Program-made: the position numbers and the translations under genes
Part shown: positions 26,998-36,226 of the stretch, in pieces
Position numbering within the stretch: position 1 is the stretch's first letter
How the letters are laid out: the number at the start of each line of letters is the position of its first letter
Assembly: GCF_014695575.1 (NCBI RefSeq)
Contig: NZ_JACJOO010000047.1
Coordinates: 1 to 64,000, forward strand
DNA: 64,000 nucleotides
Direction: 5' to 3'
Source: Leptolyngbya sp. FACHB-8
Lineage (GTDB): Bacteria > Cyanobacteriota > Cyanobacteriia > Elainellales > Elainellaceae
The notes under the pieces: generated by a model
Told to the model about the DNA's origin: nothing
Databases searched by the model: none
The model's input: only the letters and a program-made list of their open reading frames with translations

Positions 26998-28224
26998 GTG
27001 CCAGTTGACCGCGTGATTGTTATTGGGGGAGGAGCAGCAGGGTTTTTTGGGGCGATCGCCGCCGCAGAAGCAAATCCTGAAAAATCTGTGTTGCTCCTAG
27101 AAGCAGGTCGGGAACCGTTGCAAAAAGTACGCATTTCCGGTGGAGGCCGGTGCAATGTGACGCATGCCTGCTTTGAACCAGCCCTGCTCGTGCAGAACTA
27201 TCCCCGGGGTGGCAAAGCGCTTCGGGGTGCCCTGAGCCGGTTTCAGCCTCGGGATACGGTTACATGGTTTGCCAAGCGTGGAGTCAAGCTAAAAACCGAA
27301 GCAGATGGGCGGATGTTCCCGGTGACCGATGACTCCGCAACCATCGTAGATTGCCTCATGCAGAGTGCCCGAGATGCGGGTGTACGGCTGCAAAATCAAG
27401 CACCGATTGTAGATATCAAGCCCTTAAATCCAGGATTTGAAATCCAACTTAAATCGGGGGAAACCTGGCAGGGCGATCGCCTCCTCCTGGCTACAGGCAG
27501 TAATCCTCAAGGGTTACGCCTGGCTCAGAAGCTTGGCCACACCATTGAGCCTCCTGTCCCTTCGCTTTTTACCTTCAATATTGCTGATGGGGATTTACGA
27601 GAACTGGCTGGGGTGTCGGTTGCTAGCGCTAAGGTAAAGCTGTCTGTTGCTAGTCAGTCGCCTCTGGAACAGGTAGGACCCCTGCTTATTACCCATTGGG
27701 GGTTGAGTGGTCCTGCCATTCTGAAATTGTCAGCTTGGGGAGCCCGGTTGTTACATGATTCTCACTACCGTGCCAGCTTACAGGTGAACTGGTTGGCGGG
27801 GCGATCGCCTGAGCAAATTCGTCAATGGTTGGCGGAAACGCGACAGGAGAATGTGCGGCGGGCGATCGCCACTATTCATCCTCCAGAACTGTCCCGCCGT
27901 CTCTGGCGCTATCTAATTCAGAGAGCCAATATTTCTGAAGACCAGCGTTGGGCCGAGCTCTCTAAGGTTCAAACACATGCATTAGTCCAAGCCCTAAGCG
28001 CGTGTATGTACACGGTGCAGGGTAAGGGAGCGTTTAAAGACGAATTTGTCACCTGTGGTGGAGTGCGTCTCTCTGAGGTTAACTTCAAAACCATGGAGAG
28101 CCGTCTTTGCCCTGGCTTACACTTTGCAGGGGAAATTTTAGATATTGATGGTGTCACGGGAGGCTTCAACTTCCAAAGTGCCTGGACAACAGGGTGGTTA
28201 GCGGGTCAGGCTATGAGCCAGTAA
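26998..28224 (+). CDS. NAD(P)/FAD-dependent oxidoreductase (BaiN/HI0933 family)
   Basis: A flavoprotein of the HI0933-like family. The dinucleotide-binding GGGAAG motif is at the N terminus (VIVIGGGAAGFFG), the signature ISGGGRCNVTH near residue 50, and the C-terminal FAD-binding GGFNFQSAWTTGWLAG. Start chosen is the GTG at 26998, which puts the FAD motif at residue 7 and gives 408 residues. An upstream ATG at 26929 adds unrelated sequence. The natural substrate of most members is unknown. Confidence 0.88.
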   Translation: MPVDRVIVIGGGAAGFFGAIAAAEANPEKSVLLLEAGREPLQKVRISGGGRCNVTHACFEPALLVQNYPRGGKALRGALSRFQPRDTVTWFAKRGVKLKTEADGRMFPVTDDSATIVDCLMQSARDAGVRLQNQAPIVDIKPLNPGFEIQLKSGETWQGDRLLLATGSNPQGLRLAQKLGHTIEPPVPSLFTFNIADGDLRELAGVSVASAKVKLSVASQSPLEQVGPLLITHWGLSGPAILKLSAWGARLLHDSHYRASLQVNWLAGRSPEQIRQWLAETRQENVRRAIATIHPPELSRRLWRYLIQRANISEDQRWAELSKVQTHALVQALSACMYTVQGKGAFKDEFVTCGGVRLSEVNFKTMESRLCPGLHFAGEILDIDGVTGGFNFQSAWTTGWLAGQAMSQ

Positions 28225-28275
28225 CGCTGTGTGTTGTAGTGAAGCAAAGTAGTGTGCAGTTGTACATCTAAGATT

Positions 28276-28315
28276 TTCTAATCCAGTGAGGTACAAAAGT
28301 ACCTCACTGGATTAG
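28276..28315. terminator. Hairpin downstream of the flavoprotein gene
   Basis: Inverted repeat with 16-17-bp perfect arms around a short loop (CTAATCCAGTGAGGTA and its complement). It lies 50 bases after the flavoprotein stop and is a likely transcription end. Confidence 0.6.
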
Positions 28316-28351
28316 AGCCGTTTTGTACTGAGTGAGAAGCTTTTTAGAAGG

Positions 28352-28393
28352 TTGGGTATTCGCGCGTTGCTAACGCGAATACCTAACTTTTCA
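28352..28393. repeat. Second hairpin near 28.37 kb
   Basis: Inverted repeat GTTGGGTATTCGCG / CGCGAATACCTAAC with one mismatch and a loop near GTTGCTAA. It lies 3' of the small minus-strand frame at 28431-28595 and could be its terminator. Confidence 0.5.
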
Positions 28394-28430
28394 AATGCCA
28401 GTTTGATGATGTAGATAGTGCATTGCAGAA

Positions 28431-28595
28431 TTAGTCATTTCGAATTTTGACGCCCTGTGTCAGTAGTTTTGCAAGGTATTCAGCAACTAATTGTTCATCC
28501 GTTTTCTTTTCTTTCTTCTTTTCTGGGTTGGTGTACATACCCAGCACAAAGGAAAGCGAAATGACCAAGAGAAATAGCAGGTCAATTCCAGTCAT
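28431..28595 (-). CDS. Small single-pass membrane protein (54 residues)
   Basis: An ATG-initiated frame of 54 codons plus TAA. Residues 3-20 are strongly hydrophobic (GIDLLFLLVISLSFVLGM), forming one membrane helix. A highly charged linker with a Lys/Glu run (about 24-32) and an amphipathic helix ending in IRND follow. The order of helix, charged hinge and amphipathic tail is typical of real small membrane proteins and unlikely in random sequence. A hairpin lies just downstream. I do not recognise the family. Residue composition supports coding, but no ribosome site is obvious. Confidence 0.55.
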   Translation of the reverse strand: MTGIDLLFLLVISLSFVLGMYTNPEKKKEKKTDEQLVAEYLAKLLTQGVKIRND

Positions 28596-29032
28596 ACGTT
28601 ATGGTTGAGGATAGTTTGATAGATTGCGACCCGTACCGCACCCATTAACAAAGGGAAACACAACCGAATCAATTGATTACTGAAAGAAATAGAAGTAACT
28701 TGCTCTGGAGAGAATTTTCAGGTTTTTCTTTAGAGCAGGAACACTGATAAATCTCTAACAAGCAGATTTTGGAAGTCTATCACTTTCTATCGGTAGAATC
28801 CACCTATATGGTACTTCTTTCCATGTATCTATTGTTGCATGCTATACCAAGCCTCAAAGCCCTCTATTTGAATTGCTTAGTCTCTCAAAGTGCACCTTCT
28901 GGGGATTGCGAGGCCGCTATAGGAGGAGGGTACGGGCTCAGTACTCAGTTTTTTGATAACTTAATAGGTGTTGACGATATAGCGCTGTACTTAACGCATT
29001 TGCAGTTATATAGCTTCTCAAGCGAAATAGGC

Positions 29033-29902
29033 TTATCCTACAAATTCACTCCAAATTTGAATGAATTCTGGAAAGTTAAAGCTTCGGGGGTCACGGCGGT
29101 TGCCTGAGCGATCAACTGCACGATGGGTCGTAATCCGCTCCTGAGGCACTCCAGTGCGGGCTGTGAGCCAGGCCAAGGACTCGTATTGAGCTCGGGTATA
29201 ACCGCTATGACCCGATTGATTGCCACGGCCATCCGATGGAGTTTCTAAGGAAATGTGATACGCGAAGTTATTAACGGATGGGGGGAAAGCGGCATTGGTA
29301 ATGACGGCTTCAGGGCCGTAGGGGCCATCAAAAACTGAATTTCCGGCTCCGAAAGCCCGGTACTCTGGCGGCACAATGTACACAACTGTCCCATCTTGGC
29401 GAATTAAGGCGTGATAGCTTCGCTGGTCGTTGTCTCGTACATGATAGGTCTGGAATGTATTAATAGCGCTTTGGGCAGACCCGACGGTCTCGTGTATCAC
29501 AACGATGAGTTCGTTGTAGACGGGATTGCCGTAAGCATCCACCAGAAACCGTTGTCCGTAGTTGCTGGGATCTGCTGGGGCCACTTCTTCAGGCGGTGTG
29601 AAGTTGGTGGCTAGAGCATGTAGCGTTGGTGCTGGAGATGTTGTAGCCGTTATGGCTGCAGTAGCGACAGGGTTTTTGTGAGGGTGGATGCCTGTCTGTA
29701 GATGCGGCTCGGGTTGGGAAGTGCCTGTAGGGACAACAAATCCGATCGCCCCAACGCTACCTAAAACTAACATTAGAGAGCAAATCAATGCTGTTAGGAA
29801 AAACCATCGAAAAATCACAGACTGATTCCAGGAACGAGCGAATCCGGCTGTAATACGAGGAGTCCATGGCAGTCTCTTGGGTGGTGATTTTCTCTGGCCC
29901 AC
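29033..29902 (-). CDS. N-acetylmuramoyl-L-alanine amidase (Amidase_2/PGRP family)
   Basis: Zinc amidase that cuts the bond between muramic acid and the stem peptide in peptidoglycan. An N-terminal membrane anchor or uncleaved signal lies at about 28-56, followed by a Pro/Thr-rich linker. The Amidase_2 domain is at about 115-280, with zinc-ligand candidates in VVIHETVG and ITTHRAVD and the RRDPRSFNF C-terminal motif. Start is a GTG at 29900-29902 with an AAGGAGAG ribosome site six bases upstream. Length is 289 residues. Probably acts in the periplasm on cell-wall turnover or recycling. Confidence 0.85.
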   Translation of the reverse strand: MGQRKSPPKRLPWTPRITAGFARSWNQSVIFRWFFLTALICSLMLVLGSVGAIGFVVPTGTSQPEPHLQTGIHPHKNPVATAAITATTSPAPTLHALATNFTPPEEVAPADPSNYGQRFLVDAYGNPVYNELIVVIHETVGSAQSAINTFQTYHVRDNDQRSYHALIRQDGTVVYIVPPEYRAFGAGNSVFDGPYGPEAVITNAAFPPSVNNFAYHISLETPSDGRGNQSGHSGYTRAQYESLAWLTARTGVPQERITTHRAVDRSGNRRDPRSFNFPEFIQIWSEFVG

Positions 29903-30311
29903 CGTAACTCTCCTTTAATGAAAGTGGCTCACTTTGCCTGATTATGTCTAAAACTATCGGCCATTGCCCAGCATTTGCCACGATGGCCAGCTCTAAACGG
30001 TAGGCTGGGTGCGTGCTCTATGGAGTGCATCCAATCTATTGTTCTACAGGCATTTAGGAGATTTCCAGGAATAAAATGGCTTCCGTCGTGTGGAGAATTT
30101 CTTGACGAAGCAGGGAATTTTCTACACGACAGGTAAGGTCTTATGCAGAAATCTCCTTAGGCTTTGAGCGATCGCCCCTTTCCCATGACGATCGGCTCGT
30201 TAAAGCAAGCTCATGAAGGGTGCTTAAAAAGAACTGAGGCTTTTTCGGAAAGAGGCACAGTAAACAGATAAGATTTTAGATTGAACTGAATTTATCGATC
30301 AACCAATCCAG
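29903..30311. other. Intergenic region with a nested palindrome
   Basis: About 410 bp between divergent amidase and pdhB genes. It contains the nested inverted repeat at 30056-30157. The pdhB promoter should lie in 30160-30300, but no clear -35/-10 pair is seen. Confidence 0.5.
30056..30157. repeat. Nested palindromic element with AGGAGATTTC ends
   Basis: Outer inverted ends AGGAGATTTC (30056-30065) and GAAATCTCCT (30148-30157). An inner imperfect inverted repeat is built on GTCGTGTGGAGAATTT and AATTTTCTACACGAC. The nested form resembles the 41629-41706 element but the sequences differ. Confidence 0.5.
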
Positions 30312-31295
30312 ATGGCAGAAACCCTCCTGTACAACGCGCTAAAAGAGGCCATCGATGAGGAGATGGCCCGAGACCCCAATGTATTTGTGCTGGGGGAAGA
30401 CGTAGGCCACTACGGCGGCTCCTATAAAGTCACAAAAGATCTCTATAAGAAATATGGAGACCTACGGGTTCTCGACACTCCCATTGCGGAAAACAGCTTT
30501 ACGGGTATGGCTGTTGGAGCAGCTATGACCGGGCTCCGTCCCATCATCGAAGGGATGAACATGGGGTTTCTGCTGCTGGCATTCAACCAAATTGCCAATA
30601 ACGCAGGGATGTTGCGTTATACCTCAGGCGGCAACTTCAAGATTCCTCTCGTGATTCGTGGCCCTGGCGGTGTAGGCCGTCAATTGGGTGCTGAACACTC
30701 TCAGCGTCTAGAAGCTTATTTTCAGGGCGTACCAGGTCTGAGAATGGTGGCCTGCTCCACGCCCTACAATGCGAAGGGGTTGCTCAAGGCTGCGATTCGT
30801 GACGACAACCCAGTGCTGTTCTTCGAGCATGTGTTGCTTTACAACCTGAAGCAAGATCTACCTACAGAAGAGTATGTGCTGCCTCTCGATAAAGCTGAGG
30901 TGGTACGAGAAGGGAAGGATGTGACTATTCTGACCTATTCTCGGATGCGGCACCATGTCACTCAAGCAGTCAAAACTCTTGAAAAAGAAGGGTTTGACCC
31001 TGAAGTGATTGACCTGATTTCCTTGAAGCCTATTGATTACACCACAGTAGGAGCTTCTATCCGCAAGACCCACCGCGTGATCATTGTGGAAGAGTGTATG
31101 AAGTCTGGTGGGATCGGGGCTGAGTTAAGTGCCTCTATCATGGATCGCTTCTTTGATGAGTTGGATGCTCCGGTTGTGCGGTTAGCCTCCCAGGATATTC
31201 CAACCCCTTACAACGGTATTCTGGAAAACCTGACTATCGTGCAGCCGCAACAAATTGTTGAAGCGGTACAGAAAATTATGGCTAACCAGATTTAA
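30312..31295 (+). CDS. pdhB: Pyruvate dehydrogenase E1 component, beta subunit
   Basis: Beta subunit of the thiamine-diphosphate E1 of the pyruvate dehydrogenase complex, making acetyl-CoA from pyruvate together with E1 alpha, E2 and E3. The N-terminal [17 protein letters not shown] and [18 protein letters not shown] segments and the C-terminal [12 protein letters not shown] are typical. Length of 327 residues is standard. The gene stands alone and is followed by a terminator. The E2 gene of the same complex is 27 kb away in this window, the usual dispersed arrangement in cyanobacteria. Confidence 0.95.
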   Translation: MAETLLYNALKEAIDEEMARDPNVFVLGEDVGHYGGSYKVTKDLYKKYGDLRVLDTPIAENSFTGMAVGAAMTGLRPIIEGMNMGFLLLAFNQIANNAGMLRYTSGGNFKIPLVIRGPGGVGRQLGAEHSQRLEAYFQGVPGLRMVACSTPYNAKGLLKAAIRDDNPVLFFEHVLLYNLKQDLPTEEYVLPLDKAEVVREGKDVTILTYSRMRHHVTQAVKTLEKEGFDPEVIDLISLKPIDYTTVGASIRKTHRVIIVEECMKSGGIGAELSASIMDRFFDELDAPVVRLASQDIPTPYNGILENLTIVQPQQIVEAVQKIMANQI

Positions 31296-31347
31296 ATCTG
31301 TTGGCCCGACCACGGCTTCTTCAAGAAGTTGTAAATCTGATACAAAT

Positions 31348-31383
31348 AGCCCCCAGTTCTTAAAGGTAACTGGGGGCTGTTTT
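31348..31383. terminator. Terminator between convergent pdhB and lysS
   Basis: Arms AGCCCCCAGTT (31348-31358) and AACTGGGGGCT (31368-31378), then GTTTT. Well placed to end pdhB, and possibly lysS from the other side. Confidence 0.85.
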
Positions 31384-31399
31384 GATCCTCGGATTCTGC

Positions 31400-32914
31400 T
31401 CAGGTCTCGTCTGAGTCTTTCTCGGGTTTCAGTAGGGGGAAGGCGATCACATCACGGATGCTGGCAGAATCCGTCAGCAGCATGGCCAGGCGATCGATGC
31501 CCATGCCCATGCCTACTGTAGGTGGCATTCCGTATTCCAGGGCCAGCAGGAAGTCCTCATCGACTCCCTGGGCTTCCAGATCGCCCGCGGCTTTACGGGC
31601 AGCCTGGGCTTCAAAGCGATCGCGCTGATCAATCGGATCGGTCAACTCCGAGAATCCGTTAGCCGTTTCACGACCGACAATGAACAGCTCAAATCGTTCG
31701 ACCAAACCCGGCTTGCTGCGGTGAGGTTTCGCCAGAGGAGAAATTTCAACAGGATAGTCGGTTACAAAGGTCGGTTGAATCAAATTAGGTTCAACAGTTT
31801 GCTCGAATGCCTCATTCAGTACGCGACCGATCGCATCACACTTGTCGACATCCTTAATGCCGGCTTTCTTCGCAGCGGCTTTAGCATCGTCCAGGTTTTG
31901 GAACTGGGCAAAGTTAATGCCAGTGCTTTCCTGCACCAGTTCATGCATCGTCGCCCGTCGCCAGGGTAGGGTTAAGTCTACCGCCTGCCCCTGATAGGAG
32001 ATTTGGAGGGTGCCGACGATTTCTTGAGCGACCGTCGCAATCAGGTTTTCGGTCATCTCCATCATGTCGTGGTAGTCACCGAACGCTTGATAAACCTCGA
32101 TGGAGGTGAACTCCGGGTTATGCCGGGTTGAGACACCTTCATTCCGAAAAATACGACCGATCTCGAACACGCGCTCAAATCCACCCACCACGAGTCGCTT
32201 CAAGTGCAACTCTGTGGCGATGCGGAGGTATAACTCCATTTCGAGAGTGTTGTGGTAAGTGATGAAAGGCCGGGCATCGGCTCCACCAGCCTCTGATTGC
32301 AGAACCGGGGTTTCAATTTCCAGAAAGTCCTGATCTGTCAGGAAGCGGCGGATAGCGGTAGTGATTTGGGCACGTCGCCGGAAGGTCTCACGCACTTCAG
32401 GGTTAACGATGAGATCGACGTACCGCTGGCGGTAGCGCTTCTCAACGTCCGTGAGGCCATGCCACTTGTCGGGTAGGGGTTGCAGCGATTTAGTCAGCAG
32501 GCTATAGCGCTGTACAAAGACGGAGAGTTCGCCCTTTTCGGTACGGCGTAAAGTCCCCTTGACGCCCAGGAAGTCTCCGGCGTCGGTCAGTTGCTTCAGG
32601 TGTTCAAAGGCATCGGAGTCCGTATCGGCCATGCCTTCCTGAATGGCTTTTTTATCCAGATAAAGCTGGATAGTGCCGCTTTCGTCTTGCAGGGTGAAGA
32701 AGGCGAGTTTGCCGAAGACGCGCCGATTAAGGATGCGCCCAGCAATGGAAACGGTGTCTTGAACCTCTTCCCCGTTACCCAGATCCGCGTATTTTTCTTG
32801 CAATGGGGCAGCCTGGTGGGTAACCTCCCACTTATAGGCATAGGGATTGAAGCCCAGTTCTCTGAGCTTTTCGGCTTTGGCGAGGCGGGCGGCACGGAGA
32901 TCGTCGGAAGACAT
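31400..32914 (-). CDS. lysS: Lysyl-tRNA synthetase (class II)
   Basis: Charges tRNA-Lys. An N-terminal OB-fold anticodon-binding domain (about 55-150) is followed by the class II core with motif 2 ([22 protein letters not shown] region near 255) and motif 3 ([15 protein letters not shown] near 475). Length of 504 residues is normal. The start ATG at 32914 lies 9 bp after the stop of the ABC-2 permease gene on the same strand, so lysS may be read from that upstream gene's promoter. Confidence 0.96.
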   Translation of the reverse strand: MSSDDLRAARLAKAEKLRELGFNPYAYKWEVTHQAAPLQEKYADLGNGEEVQDTVSIAGRILNRRVFGKLAFFTLQDESGTIQLYLDKKAIQEGMADTDSDAFEHLKQLTDAGDFLGVKGTLRRTEKGELSVFVQRYSLLTKSLQPLPDKWHGLTDVEKRYRQRYVDLIVNPEVRETFRRRAQITTAIRRFLTDQDFLEIETPVLQSEAGGADARPFITYHNTLEMELYLRIATELHLKRLVVGGFERVFEIGRIFRNEGVSTRHNPEFTSIEVYQAFGDYHDMMEMTENLIATVAQEIVGTLQISYQGQAVDLTLPWRRATMHELVQESTGINFAQFQNLDDAKAAAKKAGIKDVDKCDAIGRVLNEAFEQTVEPNLIQPTFVTDYPVEISPLAKPHRSKPGLVERFELFIVGRETANGFSELTDPIDQRDRFEAQAARKAAGDLEAQGVDEDFLLALEYGMPPTVGMGMGIDRLAMLLTDSASIRDVIAFPLLKPEKDSDET

Positions 32915-32923
32915 TAGAAGTAG

Positions 32924-33748
32924 TTAATCTTTTTGATGGGAAAACTGGTAGGCACCGACCGCGGAAAGGGCGATCGCCGCCAACATCAGCACTGGAATAC
33001 TGTACCAGGGAAAGCGGGACAACGGCAGATACGCCGCTGCTCGGAGGCTGATGCTGGTGTAAGTCAGGGGCAGCAGATAGACAACCGTTTTGAGAACCGC
33101 AGGCAAGGTGGCCGGATCGAAAAAAGTTGCCCCCAAAAATGACATGGGCACGATCAAGAAGTTGTTGAGCAATCCAACCCCTTCCAGGGATTTAACATTC
33201 AATCCGACGATGACGCCTAACCCTGCAAATACAGCACAGTTCAGAACGAGCATCAGTAGAAATAGAGGGCTCAGGAAATGCCAGTTGCCCGTGACGACGA
33301 GGGCGATCGCAATCACAGAACCCGAGGTCAGCAGCCCCCGCAGCACTCCTGCTAGCATCTTGCCCAAAAATAGAGCAAGGGGATGTACGGGTAACAGCAG
33401 AACTTCCTCAAAGGTTTTACTGTAGAGTCGCTCACCGCAGATAGAGAAAGTTGTACCGCCGAAGCTGATGGTCATGGATGAGAGAGCTACCATCCCCGGC
33501 AGAATGAACTCCAGATAGTTGTCTCCGGCAGGGGGCTGAACAGCTTGATCCAATGCACTTCCCAGCCCTAACCCGAAGGCGAGGATATAAATCAGGGGAG
33601 AGATTAAACCTGACGCGATGACCTGGGTAATGCGTACACGCAAGTCAAGCCAATCGCCCCAAAAAACGGTCAGGCTGTCCCGAAAAATGCCAGGAATGAG
33701 CGCCAGGGGCGAGGGTTGAGTAGCAGGAAAGGAGGTTTGGGCGGCCAC
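32924..33748 (-). CDS. ABC-2 type transporter permease
   Basis: A 274-residue integral membrane protein with about six predicted helices and the ABC-2 membrane signature in the middle (LPGMVALSSMTISFGGTTFSI, GERLYSKTFEEVLLLPVHP). It would pair with a separate ATPase to export lipids, polysaccharides or drugs. No ATPase gene is adjacent in this window. Start is GTG at 33746-33748. It lies directly upstream of lysS with a 9-bp gap. Substrate cannot be inferred. Confidence 0.85.
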   Translation of the reverse strand: MAAQTSFPATQPSPLALIPGIFRDSLTVFWGDWLDLRVRITQVIASGLISPLIYILAFGLGLGSALDQAVQPPAGDNYLEFILPGMVALSSMTISFGGTTFSICGERLYSKTFEEVLLLPVHPLALFLGKMLAGVLRGLLTSGSVIAIALVVTGNWHFLSPLFLLMLVLNCAVFAGLGVIVGLNVKSLEGVGLLNNFLIVPMSFLGATFFDPATLPAVLKTVVYLLPLTYTSISLRAAAYLPLSRFPWYSIPVLMLAAIALSAVGAYQFSHQKD

Positions 33749-33937
33749 GGTGTCAGGTTTTGATTACGGACTAGATGTTATTTAATGTAAACAATTTTGA
33801 CGTCGATGATAAGGTGCCCCCAAGCTGCCCTCTCCCCGGATGCCCCGATCGATCGCTATACTGGACTTTAAAGTGGCTGCGGATCTTCGTAGCGCTCTAC
33901 CCCTGCAAACCGTTAGTGGTTGCTTTACAAAACTGCC

Positions 33938-34516
33938 ATGAGACGACGCCCACCTTCCCCTCCGCCTCGATCCTCTTCCCAACGACCGTCTATGGACAAG
34001 CCACCCAACAAATCTCCGCTGACCTCTGCATTTAACTATGCCAGCGTGGCTGTCATGGCGGCCATTTTTATTCTCGGGATCGGTATGGGCATCGCCTTTA
34101 GTTCGACAGCGAACTTTGGCCCCGAAAATATTGCCTCCCGTGAAGCGATCGACCGTAGTGCACCCAACCCAGAAATTTGTGCCCAGTATGGCGCCAGTGC
34201 TATCACGATGAATATGCGGGCTTTTGTCACCTTAAACCCGTTTAACGTCTATATTTCTCAGCCTTCAATGGAACCCGGATGTGTGTTGCGAAGCACCAAC
34301 TGGTCAATTTTGGAGAAGCAGAATTTAGTAACCAATGATGATGTAAGGGATTGCCGTCAGCGGCTGAATACCTTTGGCTTCACAGGCGAGCTGAATCGGC
34401 CTAACGAGAAGCCCAAGATTGATTGTGTCTATCAAAATGATGCAGCCAAGAATCTCTTCTTGAATCAGCCCGGGTTTGGTACGACGACCACTCCCCCTGC
34501 AGCCGAGCGCTTCTAA
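33938..34516 (+). CDS. DUF3172 domain-containing protein
   Basis: A cyanobacterial and chloroplast-lineage protein of unknown function. A Pro/Arg-rich N-terminal tail (about 1-30) precedes one membrane helix (about 38-58, ASVAVMAAIFILGIGMGIAF). A conserved soluble domain follows, with the segments PEICAQYGASAITMN and LNPFNVYISQPSMEPGCVLR and cysteines that could pair. The ATG at 33938 is preferred over a TTG 18 bases upstream, giving 192 residues. A strong terminator follows at 34535-34581. Confidence 0.85.
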   Translation: MRRRPPSPPPRSSSQRPSMDKPPNKSPLTSAFNYASVAVMAAIFILGIGMGIAFSSTANFGPENIASREAIDRSAPNPEICAQYGASAITMNMRAFVTLNPFNVYISQPSMEPGCVLRSTNWSILEKQNLVTNDDVRDCRQRLNTFGFTGELNRPNEKPKIDCVYQNDAAKNLFLNQPGFGTTTTPPAAERF

Positions 34517-34534
34517 CGGCTCATTCGAAACTCA

Positions 34535-34581
34535 ACAAAAAGCAGTGGGAGATGCTAACAGCATCTCCCACTGCTTTTTGT
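34535..34581. terminator. Bidirectional terminator
   Basis: Perfect inverted repeat with 21-bp arms and a 5-base loop, A-rich on the left edge and T-rich on the right. It lies between the convergent DUF3172 and diguanylate cyclase genes. Confidence 0.9.
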
Positions 34582-34592
34582 TCTTCAAAGGC

Positions 34593-35597
34593 TTACTTCC
34601 CTGTAGGAGGGTCACTCAGGACAACCTGATTCCGGCCTCGGGCTTTGGCTCGGAGGAGGTTTTGGTCGGCTCGGTGGAGCAGGCTAACGCCACGGTTGTC
34701 GTCAGTGCTTTGAAGGGATGACACCCCGGCACTAATAGTAATGGTTAGTTCTAAGCTATCGCTGATACTGAAGGGTTGGCTGCTGATCAGATCACAGATG
34801 CGGGTTGCGATCGCCCCCACCTCATCGGCTCCTGTATCACTCAGTAGAATAACGAACTCTTCACCTCCGTACCGGAAGGGGGTGTCGTAGAAGCGCAAAT
34901 TATGGCGTAGTCGGGCAGATACCAGTTTTAGGGCGCGATCGCCCACTACGTGCCCATAGGTATCATTAATTCGTTTGAAATAATCAATATCTAGCATCAA
35001 CAGGCTGATCGGCACCTCACGATCGCGGCTGTTTTGGATCTGACGGGGTAGTTCCCATTCGAAGGCACGACGATTATTCAACTCGGTGAGGGGATCAACG
35101 AGGGCGATCGCCGACAGCAAATCGTTAGTACGCATCAAATCTCGATGGTTTTGTACCCGCTGTTGGCCGGCGTGAAGCTGTGCGTAAAGCCGTTGCAGGA
35201 CAAGAGGATCGCATCTTTCTAGGGCAAGCGATTCAGGTTGCAAGGGAATGGGTAGATTCAACAGGGCATCTGCTCCCATCTGCAACGCCTGAATCTCAGC
35301 CTGGAGTAACAAGGTCGGATCTGAAAGCTGCATATGACCAAGCGTTGGGGCTGTTTGAATCACAATGCAGTAAATCCAGGCAAGCTGGCTTTGAGATTTA
35401 ATTTGTTGGCACAGGTCAAGGACACCCAGTTCACTGGCCTGAAGCAGTAATAAGTCGGGCTGTTGGGCCTGCACGAGTGACATCGCTTCACGAGGATGAG
35501 ACGCCACTTGAATTGCAAAGATCGATAACTTCTCTACCAAGCTTGAAAAGGTATCGACAAAGTCATCGCTACCAACGATTAAGATTGAAGCATCCAT
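34593..35597 (-). CDS. Diguanylate cyclase with degenerate receiver domain
   Basis: Makes cyclic di-GMP, a second messenger that generally favours sessile life over motility. The C-terminal GGDEF domain carries the active-site variant GGEEF (in RYGGEEFVILL, near residue 244), which is catalytically competent in the family. An intact inhibitory I-site RFYD lies five residues before it, so product feedback is expected. The N-terminal 130 residues have a receiver-like fold, but the phospho-acceptor position reads LLLLQASE without Asp, so it is probably a pseudo-receiver. Start chosen is the ATG at 35597 (MDASILIV). The upstream GTG at 35612 adds five residues. Confidence 0.87.
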   Translation of the reverse strand: MDASILIVGSDDFVDTFSSLVEKLSIFAIQVASHPREAMSLVQAQQPDLLLLQASELGVLDLCQQIKSQSQLAWIYCIVIQTAPTLGHMQLSDPTLLLQAEIQALQMGADALLNLPIPLQPESLALERCDPLVLQRLYAQLHAGQQRVQNHRDLMRTNDLLSAIALVDPLTELNNRRAFEWELPRQIQNSRDREVPISLLMLDIDYFKRINDTYGHVVGDRALKLVSARLRHNLRFYDTPFRYGGEEFVILLSDTGADEVGAIATRICDLISSQPFSISDSLELTITISAGVSSLQSTDDNRGVSLLHRADQNLLRAKARGRNQVVLSDPPTGK

Positions 35598-36226
35598 TGG
35601 TCTGGGAGGCACACTCCAGGCAGTATGTCAAGGATTCCGTACAGTTAAATCCAGATGTGGGGGTACATAAGGCAAGCGGTGGCAACCGAGACGCTTCGTT
35701 AGCGTATGGACTGTAGGAGTTAGAACCAGGCAAGTAATAATGGGAAATCAGTAGACCCTTGAGATACCAAACCGGGGCCATGAAAACCCAGTCGTGCTAT
35801 GGGGCAAAGGCCGCGGATATCCATGGCTACAAATTGTTAGGAAAATATTACGGAACGGTTGCGGATCTCAGATACATACCCTGTAGACAGCAATTATTGC
35901 CCGAGAACTCCATACGCTTCACAAGCAGGTAAAAGCGTCTCCTCAAAGGGCTAACTGAATGTTCACTCCAGTCGGCCTATCTAGAGTTAGACGTGAGGAT
36001 TGCTCGTTCGTACGGCATCATGGAAGGAGAAGATTAGGGATATATTTTCAGTCTAAAGATGACCCTGAGATGTCTGCCGTAAATTCCCATATTACGTTAA
36101 TGCCATAGGGGTTTTATACCCTTGCAGGAATTCTTAGAGCTTTTTCTTTAGTGAAAAACTCCATCTGAACCCATTGTCGACCCAGATCCTTCTTAGCCTG
36201 ACCTATTGATACGACCAGGAAAACCC
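35598..36226. other. Divergent intergenic region
   Basis: About 630 bp between the divergent diguanylate cyclase and alaS genes. No convincing gene, RNA or long repeat is seen. A weak hairpin near 36137-36161 lies upstream of alaS. Confidence 0.5.

Larger units (their letters stand above)
28225..29032. other. Intergenic region with hairpins and a small gene
   Basis: About 800 bp between two convergent genes. It holds a perfect hairpin (28276-28315), a second near 28352-28393 and the 54-codon minus-strand frame at 28431-28595. From 28600 to 29032 I see nothing supportable. Confidence 0.6.

Noticed and set aside
28769-29107. 112-codon plus-strand frame overlapping the end of the amidase gene
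   Set aside because: Starts with TTG, overlaps a conserved gene by about 75 bases in convergent orientation and has no recognisable domain.
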